From an uncultured Bacteroidales bacterium (GTDB lineage Bacteria; Bacteroidota; Bacteroidia; Bacteroidales; UBA932), in NCBI GenBank assembly GCA_934693135.1, contig CAKUVA010000005.1:28601-92600 (forward strand): DNA of 64,000 nucleotides, given 5' to 3'. A program made the position numbers and the translations under genes. The first letter of the stretch is position 1. The number at the start of each line of letters is the position of its first letter. Below are positions 48,321 to 59,474 of this stretch, one piece after another. A model generated the notes under the pieces. The model was not told the DNA's origin, did no database searches, and saw nothing but the letters and a program-made list of their open reading frames with translations.

Positions 48321-50357
48321 TTATCTTTCCTGCTTGGGATAGACTATCCTCTCATGATAAATCTGGCCAAGATAGGATTTAAGCACAGTTTTTATGCGAC
48401 CAAGTTCCTTTAGAGATATATCTGCATTATCAAGTTGACCGGCATTGATCTTGGATGCCACTATAGATTCCACAAACTTATCAAACGTAGCCGGATCATT
48501 GTCCTTCAATGTCCTTGAAGCGGCTTCTATCGAATCACATATCATCAATATCGTCTGCTCCTTCGTCCAAGGTTTTTTTCCTTTATAATAGAATTCCTCT
48601 GCTTGCGCAGGATCACCTCCCTCTTGAATATACTTGTTATAAAAATATGCTGTACAAGTAGTTCCATGATGTGTGAGGATAAAATCGCTGACTACTTTTG
48701 GAAGATTATATCTCGCTGACAATATCAAGCCATCGCTGACATGTCTTATTATCATTTGAGCACTTTCAAGCGGAGTGAGGCCATCATGATACTTAGCTCC
48801 CACACCTTCATTCTCGACAAAGCACTGAGGATTCTCTGTTTTGCCTATGTCGTGATACATTGCCCCTGCCCTAACAAGCAAGACATTCGCATCAATGCTT
48901 CTAGCAGCAGCATCAGCAAGATTCATCACCTGGAGAGAATGTTGAAATGTTCCTGGAGCCTTCTGAGCCAATATTCGAAGCAATTTATTGTTAGGATCGG
49001 CAAGTTCTTGAAGACGAGTGCTGGAAACAAGGCCAAAAACTTTCTCCATCAGATATATCAACGGGTATCCGGCAACAGACAACATTGCGCCAAGAAACAT
49101 ATAAACTACCAACCTATATTCGGTAAATGACGTACCATCGTTTATAAGACGGAATCCTATGAATGTCAGCAACATAGACACAAAGACAATAAGAGCTGTC
49201 ACGAATTGACGCCACCCCTTGCTGAAATACTCGAACACGAACATAGTTATAACCCCTGAAACAAGGAAAAGCACGAACAACTCAACTCCATTATGTGCAT
49301 ATATCAAAAGAGGCATAAGAGCTATGACGTACACTGGCAAGACCACTCTCTTTCGGAAAAAGGCAAGAAGATAAAGTGCCGTGAGAGAGAATGGTATCAT
49401 ATACAGGACAGACGGATTAACCTTATCTGTAGCAAATGCAGCAAATGCAGCAAGGACGAAGATAAAGAGAAGGTAAAGATATCTGTTCATCTCCGTAAAT
49501 ATTCCAGGATTTGTATAATAGATGGAGAGAAAAAGAATCAGAACCATCGCGAACGATATTAGTCCGTTACCAATCCAAAGAAACGCTCTCGGGCCATTGT
49601 AACCAAGGCTATTCTCATACTCACTGCGATATGAATCCAACATCTGCTCAATTTCCGATGTAACGATTTCTCCTTTCGTAACAATCAGTTGCCCTGCTGT
49701 CACAAACCCTTGCGTAGGAGATATGTAGTCAACAGATTCTGCATGTATCAGATCTGTGGTTTCTTTATCATAGACCAAGTTTGGCAATATAGCATCATAT
49801 AGGCCAGAAGCCACAAGCACTGAATCCGCATTTATTTCCGGAAATGCTCTATTCAAATCGGAAAGTAGTCGTGCTTTCGCAGATGTCATAGTATAAACAT
49901 CAGAAGCAGGTATCTTGGTGGCTCGTTTATCTTTCTGCACAAAAAGGACATCATCAGTCATCCCCGACTTGGCATCATTCACAGCACCACCATCCGACAT
50001 TACTCCTCTCAAATATATATTTGTAAGTGAGGACACTATCGGCTGCCGTATCTCAGCATGAATTCCGAAATTAAGTCCTTCTGCATCTCGCACTACCGAT
50101 TGAGCCACATCATCCATATATTTATAATATGGAACAATGCTTGAGCCGGCTGCTTCTTTTTCCGCTTGAAGCTGCTCCGTTGTCTTCAAGATAGGAAAAT
50201 CTATCTGAGATATTAGAGTTTCATACGCCCAGGGAGATCCTTTCTTATAGTCATAGTTGAACTTTCCCATTCTCGGCATCATGTAGAGAAGGAGAAGAAA
50301 AAGCACAAATAACGGAAGATATATCTTCGGAGTACGTGGAATTCCTGTCTTGGCCAT
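48321..50357 (-). CDS. 7TM-HD family phosphohydrolase, PgpH/YqfF-like
   Basis: The product is 678 aa. An N-terminal helix anchors a periplasmic domain (about 35-260), then seven membrane helices (about 270-450) lead to a cytoplasmic HD domain with MYHDIGKTENPQ and HHGTT. Relatives such as Listeria PgpH hydrolyse c-di-AMP; that activity is inferred here, not shown. It is the third gene after the SPT-like and SDR genes, with gaps of 28 and 21 bp, so it is likely in that operon. Confidence 0.85.
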   Translation of the reverse strand: MAKTGIPRTPKIYLPLFVLFLLLLYMMPRMGKFNYDYKKGSPWAYETLISQIDFPILKTTEQLQAEKEAAGSSIVPYYKYMDDVAQSVVRDAEGLNFGIHAEIRQPIVSSLTNIYLRGVMSDGGAVNDAKSGMTDDVLFVQKDKRATKIPASDVYTMTSAKARLLSDLNRAFPEINADSVLVASGLYDAILPNLVYDKETTDLIHAESVDYISPTQGFVTAGQLIVTKGEIVTSEIEQMLDSYRSEYENSLGYNGPRAFLWIGNGLISFAMVLILFLSIYYTNPGIFTEMNRYLYLLFIFVLAAFAAFATDKVNPSVLYMIPFSLTALYLLAFFRKRVVLPVYVIALMPLLIYAHNGVELFVLFLVSGVITMFVFEYFSKGWRQFVTALIVFVSMLLTFIGFRLINDGTSFTEYRLVVYMFLGAMLSVAGYPLIYLMEKVFGLVSSTRLQELADPNNKLLRILAQKAPGTFQHSLQVMNLADAAARSIDANVLLVRAGAMYHDIGKTENPQCFVENEGVGAKYHDGLTPLESAQMIIRHVSDGLILSARYNLPKVVSDFILTHHGTTCTAYFYNKYIQEGGDPAQAEEFYYKGKKPWTKEQTILMICDSIEAASRTLKDNDPATFDKFVESIVASKINAGQLDNADISLKELGRIKTVLKSYLGQIYHERIVYPKQER

Positions 50358-50378
50358 AGTTTCAGAATATTACAATTT

Positions 50379-51200
50379 TTATTTGAATGGGCTATCCTTT
50401 TCCTTGGCAATAAACTTATATGTAAGTTTATCGGTAAGTCTTGGGAACAATCTGTGTGCCAACACAGTAACTTTACCAAGACCTGTAAGAATGACTTCTG
50501 ACTTTCTCTTGTTCAATGCCTTTGCAAGATGTTCTGCACACTCTTCAGCGCTCATAAGCTTACCTTCATCCAAAGGAGTTTCTCCTTGTGCTGAGCCATC
50601 AGCAGTCAACGCAGCATTACGGACATTCGAGGCCGTATAACCCGGTGCAAACACGAGAACATTAAGGCCATCTTTCAGATGTTCAATCCTAATTGTATCC
50701 AAAAAGCCTCTGATAGCATACTTAGAAGCAGAATAACCAGTGCGTGCAGGAAGCGCAGAATAACCTGCGATAGATATAACACCCACAACAGAACCCTTCG
50801 TTTCAAGAAGATATGGGAGCGCGAATTTGGTACAATACACTGTACCCCAGAAGTTCACGTCCATAAGAGACTTTATGACAGAAAGATCCAAATCCTTGAA
50901 CATAGCACGCATGGAAATACCGGCATTATTCACAAGGATATCAATTCTTCCGAACTTATTTACCGCCTTTTCTATCAGCAACTTACAATCTTCTTCCTTA
51001 GACACGTCGGTCTTAACGCACAAGACGTTGTCCGGATTTGAACTAACAGAAGGCACTTCCGATTCAAGTTTGTCGAGATGCCTTGCAGCCATGACTACCT
51101 TCGCGCCACAGCTTCCGAATAATCTGGCAGAAGCCAACCCGATTCCCGAGCTGGCTCCTGTTATGATTATTACTTTATCCTTAAAGTAAGTTTTGTCCAT
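50379..51200 (-). CDS. SDR-family reductase, candidate 3-ketodihydrosphingosine reductase
   Basis: The product is 273 aa from the ATG at 51200; an upstream frame to 51224 is less likely. Cofactor motif TGASSGIG is at 14-21, NNAG at 91-94, and catalytic S143, Y156 and K160 (YSASK) complete the site. R40 after the second strand favours NADPH. SDR proteins have many substrates. The tight linkage behind an SPT-like gene suggests reduction of 3-ketosphinganine to sphinganine, the second step of bacterial sphingolipid synthesis. The general class is sure; the substrate is inferred. Confidence 0.7.
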   Translation of the reverse strand: MDKTYFKDKVIIITGASSGIGLASARLFGSCGAKVVMAARHLDKLESEVPSVSSNPDNVLCVKTDVSKEEDCKLLIEKAVNKFGRIDILVNNAGISMRAMFKDLDLSVIKSLMDVNFWGTVYCTKFALPYLLETKGSVVGVISIAGYSALPARTGYSASKYAIRGFLDTIRIEHLKDGLNVLVFAPGYTASNVRNAALTADGSAQGETPLDEGKLMSAEECAEHLAKALNKRKSEVILTGLGKVTVLAHRLFPRLTDKLTYKFIAKEKDSPFK

Positions 51201-51228
51201 ACAACTGAACAATATATGTGTCACACTA

Positions 51229-52491
51229 TTATTCTACAGTCATGGCTGCAATATCGTCTCCATCATAAGCACCTGCATCAAGCTTGGCTTTGATTTCCTT
51301 GAAAGCATTGAGAGTGTACTGCACATCTTCCATTGAATGAGCAGCTGTGCTGACGATACGGAAAATAACCATACCCTTAGGGATGACAGGATAAATGACC
51401 ATAGAACAGAAAATACGATAATTCTCACGGAGATCCTTTGCCATCTTAGTAGCTTGTGCCACACCACCCTTGATATGTACAGGGGTTACGCAAGCCTCAG
51501 CTTCACCGATATCAAATCCTTCTTTTTTGAATCCGTCCTGAATAGCATGAGTAATGGTCCAACACTTCTTGCGTAGTTCGTCTCCCTCTGGTGACATGAT
51601 AATTTCCAAACGCTTGGTGTTACCAAGTACAAGTGGCATTGGAAGCGACTTAGCATACATCTGCGAACGCATGTTAGCACGGAGATAGTTGATAATCTTA
51701 TGAGGACCAGCAACAAAACCTCCGATAGAAGCCATAGACTTCGCAAAAGCTCCAATATAAAGATCAATATCATCCATACAATGGAGAGCCTCTGAAGTTC
51801 CACGTCCATGTTCACCAAGAAGTCCAAATCCATGAGCATCATCGATAAGGATACGGAAGTTGTACTTCTTCTTGAAAGCTGCGATTTTGTCAAGTTTTCC
51901 GAGAGCACCAGTCATGCCATACACACCTTCAGTGATAAGGAGAACTCCACCTCCGTTTGCATCAGCCTCAGCGCATGCACGTGCAAGAACTTTCTCACAA
52001 TCTTCCATATTATTGTGGCGATACTTATACTTGCTTCCGATATGAAGACGGATACCATCAAGGAGACAAGCATGGCACTCTGCATCATAAACGATAACAT
52101 CATGACGTGCAGTAAGTGCATCTATAGTGGAAACAATTCCTTGATAACCAAAATTATAAAGGAATGCATCCTCTTTCTTCTCGAACTCGGCGAACATCTT
52201 CTCGAGTTTCTCATGGTATCTGGTATTACCTGACAGCATTCTTGCACCCATCGGATATGCAAGTCCCCACTGTGCTGCAGCCTCAGCGTCAGCCTTACGC
52301 ACCTCAGGATGATTTGCGAGTCCAAGGTAATTATTGAGACTCCAGTTGAGAACTTCCTTTCCGTTGAACATCATATGAGGTCCCAACTCACCTTCGAGAC
52401 GTGGATACATATAGTAACCATAAGCCTGATCGAAATACTGGCCAATAGGACCACCTGAGTCTCTTTCGATTCTGTCAAAAATGTCTAACAT
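51229..52491 (-). CDS. Alpha-oxoamine synthase, likely serine palmitoyltransferase
   Basis: The product is 420 aa. It is a PLP fold-type I enzyme of the KBL/BioF/SPT group: NNYLGLANHPEV near 53-64, stacking H140 in ECHAC, TEGVYGMTG near 187-195, IDDAHGFG at 216-223, and the PLP lysine K251 in AFAKSMAS. These enzymes condense an amino acid with an acyl-CoA. The N-terminus MLDIFDRIERDSGGPIG is shared with Bacteroidota enzymes that I associate with sphingolipid synthesis. The SDR gene next door supports serine palmitoyltransferase, but 2-amino-3-ketobutyrate CoA ligase is not excluded by sequence alone. It starts 39 bp after gyrB. Confidence 0.7.
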   Translation of the reverse strand: MLDIFDRIERDSGGPIGQYFDQAYGYYMYPRLEGELGPHMMFNGKEVLNWSLNNYLGLANHPEVRKADAEAAAQWGLAYPMGARMLSGNTRYHEKLEKMFAEFEKKEDAFLYNFGYQGIVSTIDALTARHDVIVYDAECHACLLDGIRLHIGSKYKYRHNNMEDCEKVLARACAEADANGGGVLLITEGVYGMTGALGKLDKIAAFKKKYNFRILIDDAHGFGLLGEHGRGTSEALHCMDDIDLYIGAFAKSMASIGGFVAGPHKIINYLRANMRSQMYAKSLPMPLVLGNTKRLEIIMSPEGDELRKKCWTITHAIQDGFKKEGFDIGEAEACVTPVHIKGGVAQATKMAKDLRENYRIFCSMVIYPVIPKGMVIFRIVSTAAHSMEDVQYTLNAFKEIKAKLDAGAYDGDDIAAMTVE

Positions 52492-52530
52492 ATTTTCTTG
52501 ATTTAGATTTTATTATGCATCAATATCTGA

Positions 52531-54540
<2,010 letters not shown>

Positions 54541-54608
54541 TTATCTTATTTTAGTTTTATTCAGTTTTTAAACTTTGCACACCGTATTTCATGCAAATTA
54601 CAAGCCTA

Positions 54609-54640
54609 CAAATATAATGATTTTTATAGATTCAGACAAA
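54609..54640 (-). promoter_or_regulatory. Predicted gyrB promoter
   Basis: Minus-strand TTTG (54637-54640), 20 bp, then TATATTTG (54609-54616), both exact. The -33 box lies inside the last codons of the upstream barrel gene. The leader is about 60 nt. Confidence 0.7.
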
Positions 54641-56372
54641 TGCCTGTAGTAAAGCCTATACCTCCGGTTGTATATAGCGGAGCCTTCTGTATATTCATAT
54701 TGAGGAGATTCTCACCACGTACCCAGAAAGATAATTTGCGGCTGAATACATATTCTGCATGGCAACCAAGATCCGTCCATGCTGGAATACCATATACAGA
54801 GTGATAATCTTTGCGGTGTGATGCAAATTCAACCGACACACCGAAGTAAATACGTTTCTCCCAATTATATTCAGCATCAATACCACCACTATAACGTGCA
54901 GGTTCAAAAAATATGAATTCACTATCATTCATATCAGAAGCATTTATGCTGAACCATGAATCCAATGCAAAATTACGAGATTTCCACTGCAATATAATAT
55001 CCGAATAGACAGCAGTACCATCCACAAAAGCAAGATTTGGAATATAGACATTTCCCTGCATATCTGACTTTGCAGATATGGAGCCCATCGGCATTGCCTC
55101 AAAACTTCTGTATCCAATCTTGACATCATAACGGAAACGACTGGCTATATTTCCATTAAACCCAAGCGCAAGATTGTATTGTTCCACTGAATTGTTTGAC
55201 ATCTGTCCTAAAACGAACGGAGTAAAGAAATGGTTACTTTCCTTTAAATCATAATATGGATTCCTCCATTCCCCACCTTTTGCGGTAAAATACAGATTCA
55301 TATAGTCTTTTATAGGAGTAAATCCCACATAAACATCCGGATAAAGTAAGATTCCCTTATTCGTATTCAAATCATTACCTTGAAAATCTTCACCGGAGTT
55401 CATTCTAAACCCTATCTTGAGTCCGAGAGAAAGATTCCACCTATTCTTGGCATAAACATATTTAGGTGCAATATAAGCATTGCCTACACTCGAAATGAAC
55501 AATCCGTTGTACCATGTCATGCCCATTCCAAAATCAGCTACCACCTTATTATACCTTTTAAAAACAGGCCCCAAAGTGACATTAAAGTCAATGTCATTCA
55601 TATTTAAAGAAGACATATACGCATTATCACCACCAGAAGCCGCAGGCATCTTACCAAATCCTTGCACCCCGAAACGATATTTCATAGCTACATCATAATA
55701 CAAATATGATTCAGCTGAATTTTCTGAATTTATTCGAAAAGAAAGCCTTGCAGCATTGTATCCTATCGCAGGATCAGCAGAAACAGGCGAACTCTCAACA
55801 GGATCCTTAGTATGTATTCCAATATAACCAACATCAAATGTCATGGCGGCATTGTTCATGTAAGCATGACCATCAGCACCTATAGTAGAATACATATCAT
55901 ACCCCCCTACCTTTCCACTTGAAGATGATAAATTGCCTTTATCATTCACGCCTATCAATTTGTAATTGCCAATATATGAATGATGGGAAGCATATACGCC
56001 AAGACGGAATTTATTTCCGCTCAATGGTTCCCACACAGCATCCACAGAAGGGCGCAAATTATATCCGGCACCAGCCTTAAGATAAAACTTTTTTCCACTA
56101 TACACCTCTGCCTGAGGTCTCATTTCCATAGTATATGGCTTAAAATCATATGCTCCCTTATATGGATTTTCGAATACTGAATAATCAAAATCAAGGTCAA
56201 ATTTGTGCAACGAATCCGGAACGAACATGTTTTGTGATGGTTTGTGAACCTCTGGGAGTTTTCCCTCATACGCTCTTGTAACAGATACTGTTGGATTAAG
56301 ATTCTGTGCAGAAATCGCTCCCGGCAGGAGCATTGCATAGCATAATGCCGAAATAATATATATATGTTTCAT
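54624..56372 (-). CDS. Outer-membrane beta-barrel protein
   Basis: The product is 582 aa from the ATG at 56372 (an ATG at 56384 is also possible). A signal peptide ends PGAISAQ. The mature protein is built of amphipathic strands rich in tyrosine and glycine, resembling the barrel part of TonB-dependent receptors, with no recognisable plug domain, and closes with a short strand ending LNL. It starts 19 bp after a 1009-aa periplasmic TPR gene, with which it is surely co-expressed. The function is unknown. Confidence 0.75.
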   Translation of the reverse strand: MKHIYIISALCYAMLLPGAISAQNLNPTVSVTRAYEGKLPEVHKPSQNMFVPDSLHKFDLDFDYSVFENPYKGAYDFKPYTMEMRPQAEVYSGKKFYLKAGAGYNLRPSVDAVWEPLSGNKFRLGVYASHHSYIGNYKLIGVNDKGNLSSSSGKVGGYDMYSTIGADGHAYMNNAAMTFDVGYIGIHTKDPVESSPVSADPAIGYNAARLSFRINSENSAESYLYYDVAMKYRFGVQGFGKMPAASGGDNAYMSSLNMNDIDFNVTLGPVFKRYNKVVADFGMGMTWYNGLFISSVGNAYIAPKYVYAKNRWNLSLGLKIGFRMNSGEDFQGNDLNTNKGILLYPDVYVGFTPIKDYMNLYFTAKGGEWRNPYYDLKESNHFFTPFVLGQMSNNSVEQYNLALGFNGNIASRFRYDVKIGYRSFEAMPMGSISAKSDMQGNVYIPNLAFVDGTAVYSDIILQWKSRNFALDSWFSINASDMNDSEFIFFEPARYSGGIDAEYNWEKRIYFGVSVEFASHRKDYHSVYGIPAWTDLGCHAEYVFSRKLSFWVRGENLLNMNIQKAPLYTTGGIGFTTGICLNL

Positions 56373-56391
56373 AATATTATCCATTTATTGA

Positions 56392-59300
56392 TTACTTGCC
56401 CATTTCGGAAAGTTTTTTCAAACGCATGGACACATTGTCCTGAACTTCATCGTTCTTTCCGGAAGGTTCATAGCCATCGCGGATACTCTCGAACGTTGCC
56501 CGTGCCTGTTTGAAGTCACCTCTCTCAGCAAAAGAATCACCGAGCACTACAAAAGCCTTCGCTAACCAATATGTCTGCGACGTTCCTGTATCAGAGAATT
56601 TATAAACGAGGTTCTCAACATCTTCAAACTTCCCTTGATCATAATTATCCTGTATTATCAGGTACGATGCCTCAGCTCCTTCAGGAGTGGCCGTAGCCGA
56701 AGATAATTTACGAAGTATAACAAAAGCTTTATCACGCTGGCTCGTTGCAAGATATGATTTAGCTTCCACATATTGAGCGCGTCGCACGACATCCTTATCA
56801 CTTTGCTTGTCCGCAACAACTTTCGCTGCATTTATCAATGCTTCTTGATAATCCTTACCGGCAAAAGCAGAATTCATCATGCCTATAAGGGCAACATGTT
56901 TATTACCTTCAATCTTCGCATTTTCGAGCAATGACTTATAACCTGAATAAGCATCTTGATAGCGCTGAAGGCTATATGACAATTTCGCAAAATTGAGTGA
57001 TGATACTTCCACGAAAGATGACTCTCCGCTTTCAACAACCTTCTTGTACCAGTCGCATGCCTGTTCCTTTTTACCGAGATTTTTATATGACTCCGCCATA
57101 TAGAAATCCGCTAAAATAGCATTTTCGCCTTGCGGATATTCAGACAGGTAAGCTTGTAATGATGAAAGCGCCTTTTGATAATTCTCTGCGAGGAAAATCT
57201 GCTCTGCCGCATTAAAGAACATGGTTTCTTTGTCACCCTCAGAAGGAGCCTGACCTCCGGACAATGTCTTGAGATATGCAAAATACTGTTCAGGTTCCTG
57301 TTTAGTCTGGTAAATGGACTCTATCGCTCTAAGCGCATCCTCGGAATATTCTGAGGATGGCATTCCAGAAACGACTTTTTTATAATAACCAAGTGCTTCA
57401 TCAAACTGAGACTCGTTGGCAGAAATCATTCCAAGACCAATAAGTGCACGCGCCTGATATGTAGAATCTCTTCCGTCTGAAGCCAACTTGCGAAAAACTT
57501 CCGCTGCCTCCGAATTGTTCCCATCAGACATATACGCACGGCCAAGTTCATACATTGTCTCACAATAAAAACTTGCGCTAGAATCAGCTTTACGCACTTC
57601 AGAGAGCAGTCTTATTTCACCTTTTCTATTGTCAGTCAATGCATAAGACAAACCTGCCTGGTAGTAGGCATACAAGTCACCCAACTGAGGAAATTCCTTT
57701 ATCGAGACCTCATATGAAGCAATCGCTGACTTATAATCCTTGCGTATAAAGAAACAGTCTCCTTTTCTTGTCAATGCATCCCTACGTTCCGACCTGTCGC
57801 CTGTTTCCAAATAAACATCAAACCACTTCGCGGCTGACAGATAGTCCTCCTCCTTGAAATAACAATAAGCCACATCATATGGAATCAGACGACCTTCTGC
57901 TTTTCCATCAAGAGCAGATATATTGTATAATGATTTAAACATTTCCGAAGCCTGATTCCAATCGTCAGATCTGTAAAAAGATTCCGCAAGCCAATATCTC
58001 GACAACTGATTAAAGGGAGAATGTTTATCTGAATAATATGCTGCAGCCTTAAGGCATGGCACCGCCTTTCTATATGAGCCATCCGAAATAAGTTGGTCCG
58101 CACGAAGGTAATTGGCCTTCATATAATTGGACTTCATATCATCATCAAGAACATCTATCTTGTCATATGCTTCCACAGCTCCTGCATAGTCATGATTATA
58201 CAAAGCTGCAAGAGCCATATAACTATATATTCTATCGCCCTTAGCAAGTTCAGGATATGTTTTGATATAGCTATCGAACACTGACGGATCATTATTCAGA
58301 TCGAATGCAAGTTTAGCATAATTAAAATAGGCATCTTCCTGAATATCTTTGTCATAAGCAACCTGTGAAGCATCCTTAAACGCTTGCATAGCAGCTACTT
58401 TGTTCTTGGTTTGGATATAACTATACCCCATCTGATAATCAGCTATCTGACCGAGAGAGTCTGTCCGTTCGGTCATCATACTATAATTATCTATGGCGCC
58501 TTTATAATCCTCAACAGCATACAGAAGAGAACCTGCATAGAAATAATCTGTGCGGCTTTTTCCAGCACTAACTTCCGTTCTGTCATAATACTCTTTAGCC
58601 TTGGCAGCATCACCGAGAACCAACCACGATTCGGAAATTATACGCGCAAGGTGAGCTCTACGTTCTTTCGGGACAGAAGCATACATTTTATCACCATTGA
58701 CAGTAACGTACTTGTAATCCTTATTCATGAAGCGGCATTCCATAATGTAATATGATGACACTTCTGTAAATCTCGGATCTTTCCCAGCCTTCTCAAACCA
58801 CTTCTCAGCCTCAGTAAATCTTTCTCTCTCATACCAAATATAAGCGATTGAATAAGCTGATGGAGACTGATAATCATTCTTTGGAAGCTCCATGACTTTC
58901 ATAAAGCCTTCCAGGGCAGAGTCCTCTAATCCAATTTCAAAGTCAGAATATGCTTTTTTAAAGGTAAACTCTGAAATCTGATTCTTATAAAGTCCAGAAA
59001 CATTTACTTCACCAAATTCAGATGAAGCCGAAGGATAGTCCGGAATATCAAACAGATTTAAGGCATGTGCAAACCTCAACTGCGGAACAAGTCCAGAATA
59101 TGGGTATTTTTCAATGTAATTGTCCAATTCTGATTCGTAGCCATTGGTCTGCATCATAACATCACACATGACAGCAAATCCCTGCGCCACAGGATCATCT
59201 CCAAAAGAACGAAATATTTTAGAAGCTTCCTCATACATTCCATGTCGATAAAGTTCCTTGGCAAACCTCAAATTATTTCGGACACCTCCTGGAACTTGAT

Positions 59301-59421
59301 ACGAAGTGGATTGAACACCATCTGAAACCACATTTAACCCCTCATGGGCGCATGCAACATCATGGGCTACCGCGCTTATAAGGACTGCGGCCAATGTCTC
59401 CGCTACTTTATTAATGTTCAT
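56392..59421 (-). CDS. Large secreted TPR-repeat protein
   Basis: The product is 1009 aa. A signal peptide ends near DVACAHE. Almost all of the rest consists of tetratricopeptide repeats, at least 18-20 units; examples are LYRHGMYEEASKIFR, LSYALTDNRKGEIRLL and FYMAESYKNLGKKEQACDWY. The repeats probably form a long superhelical scaffold in the periplasm or at the inner face of the outer membrane. The gene sits directly upstream of a barrel protein, which suggests an envelope scaffold pair. No enzyme motif was found. Confidence 0.8.
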   Translation of the reverse strand: MNINKVAETLAAVLISAVAHDVACAHEGLNVVSDGVQSTSYQVPGGVRNNLRFAKELYRHGMYEEASKIFRSFGDDPVAQGFAVMCDVMMQTNGYESELDNYIEKYPYSGLVPQLRFAHALNLFDIPDYPSASSEFGEVNVSGLYKNQISEFTFKKAYSDFEIGLEDSALEGFMKVMELPKNDYQSPSAYSIAYIWYERERFTEAEKWFEKAGKDPRFTEVSSYYIMECRFMNKDYKYVTVNGDKMYASVPKERRAHLARIISESWLVLGDAAKAKEYYDRTEVSAGKSRTDYFYAGSLLYAVEDYKGAIDNYSMMTERTDSLGQIADYQMGYSYIQTKNKVAAMQAFKDASQVAYDKDIQEDAYFNYAKLAFDLNNDPSVFDSYIKTYPELAKGDRIYSYMALAALYNHDYAGAVEAYDKIDVLDDDMKSNYMKANYLRADQLISDGSYRKAVPCLKAAAYYSDKHSPFNQLSRYWLAESFYRSDDWNQASEMFKSLYNISALDGKAEGRLIPYDVAYCYFKEEDYLSAAKWFDVYLETGDRSERRDALTRKGDCFFIRKDYKSAIASYEVSIKEFPQLGDLYAYYQAGLSYALTDNRKGEIRLLSEVRKADSSASFYCETMYELGRAYMSDGNNSEAAEVFRKLASDGRDSTYQARALIGLGMISANESQFDEALGYYKKVVSGMPSSEYSEDALRAIESIYQTKQEPEQYFAYLKTLSGGQAPSEGDKETMFFNAAEQIFLAENYQKALSSLQAYLSEYPQGENAILADFYMAESYKNLGKKEQACDWYKKVVESGESSFVEVSSLNFAKLSYSLQRYQDAYSGYKSLLENAKIEGNKHVALIGMMNSAFAGKDYQEALINAAKVVADKQSDKDVVRRAQYVEAKSYLATSQRDKAFVILRKLSSATATPEGAEASYLIIQDNYDQGKFEDVENLVYKFSDTGTSQTYWLAKAFVVLGDSFAERGDFKQARATFESIRDGYEPSGKNDEVQDNVSMRLKKLSEMGK

Positions 59422-59474
59422 AATTTTCTAACAATATAATAATCTGTAAAATTACGAACTTTTTCTGTGTTTTC

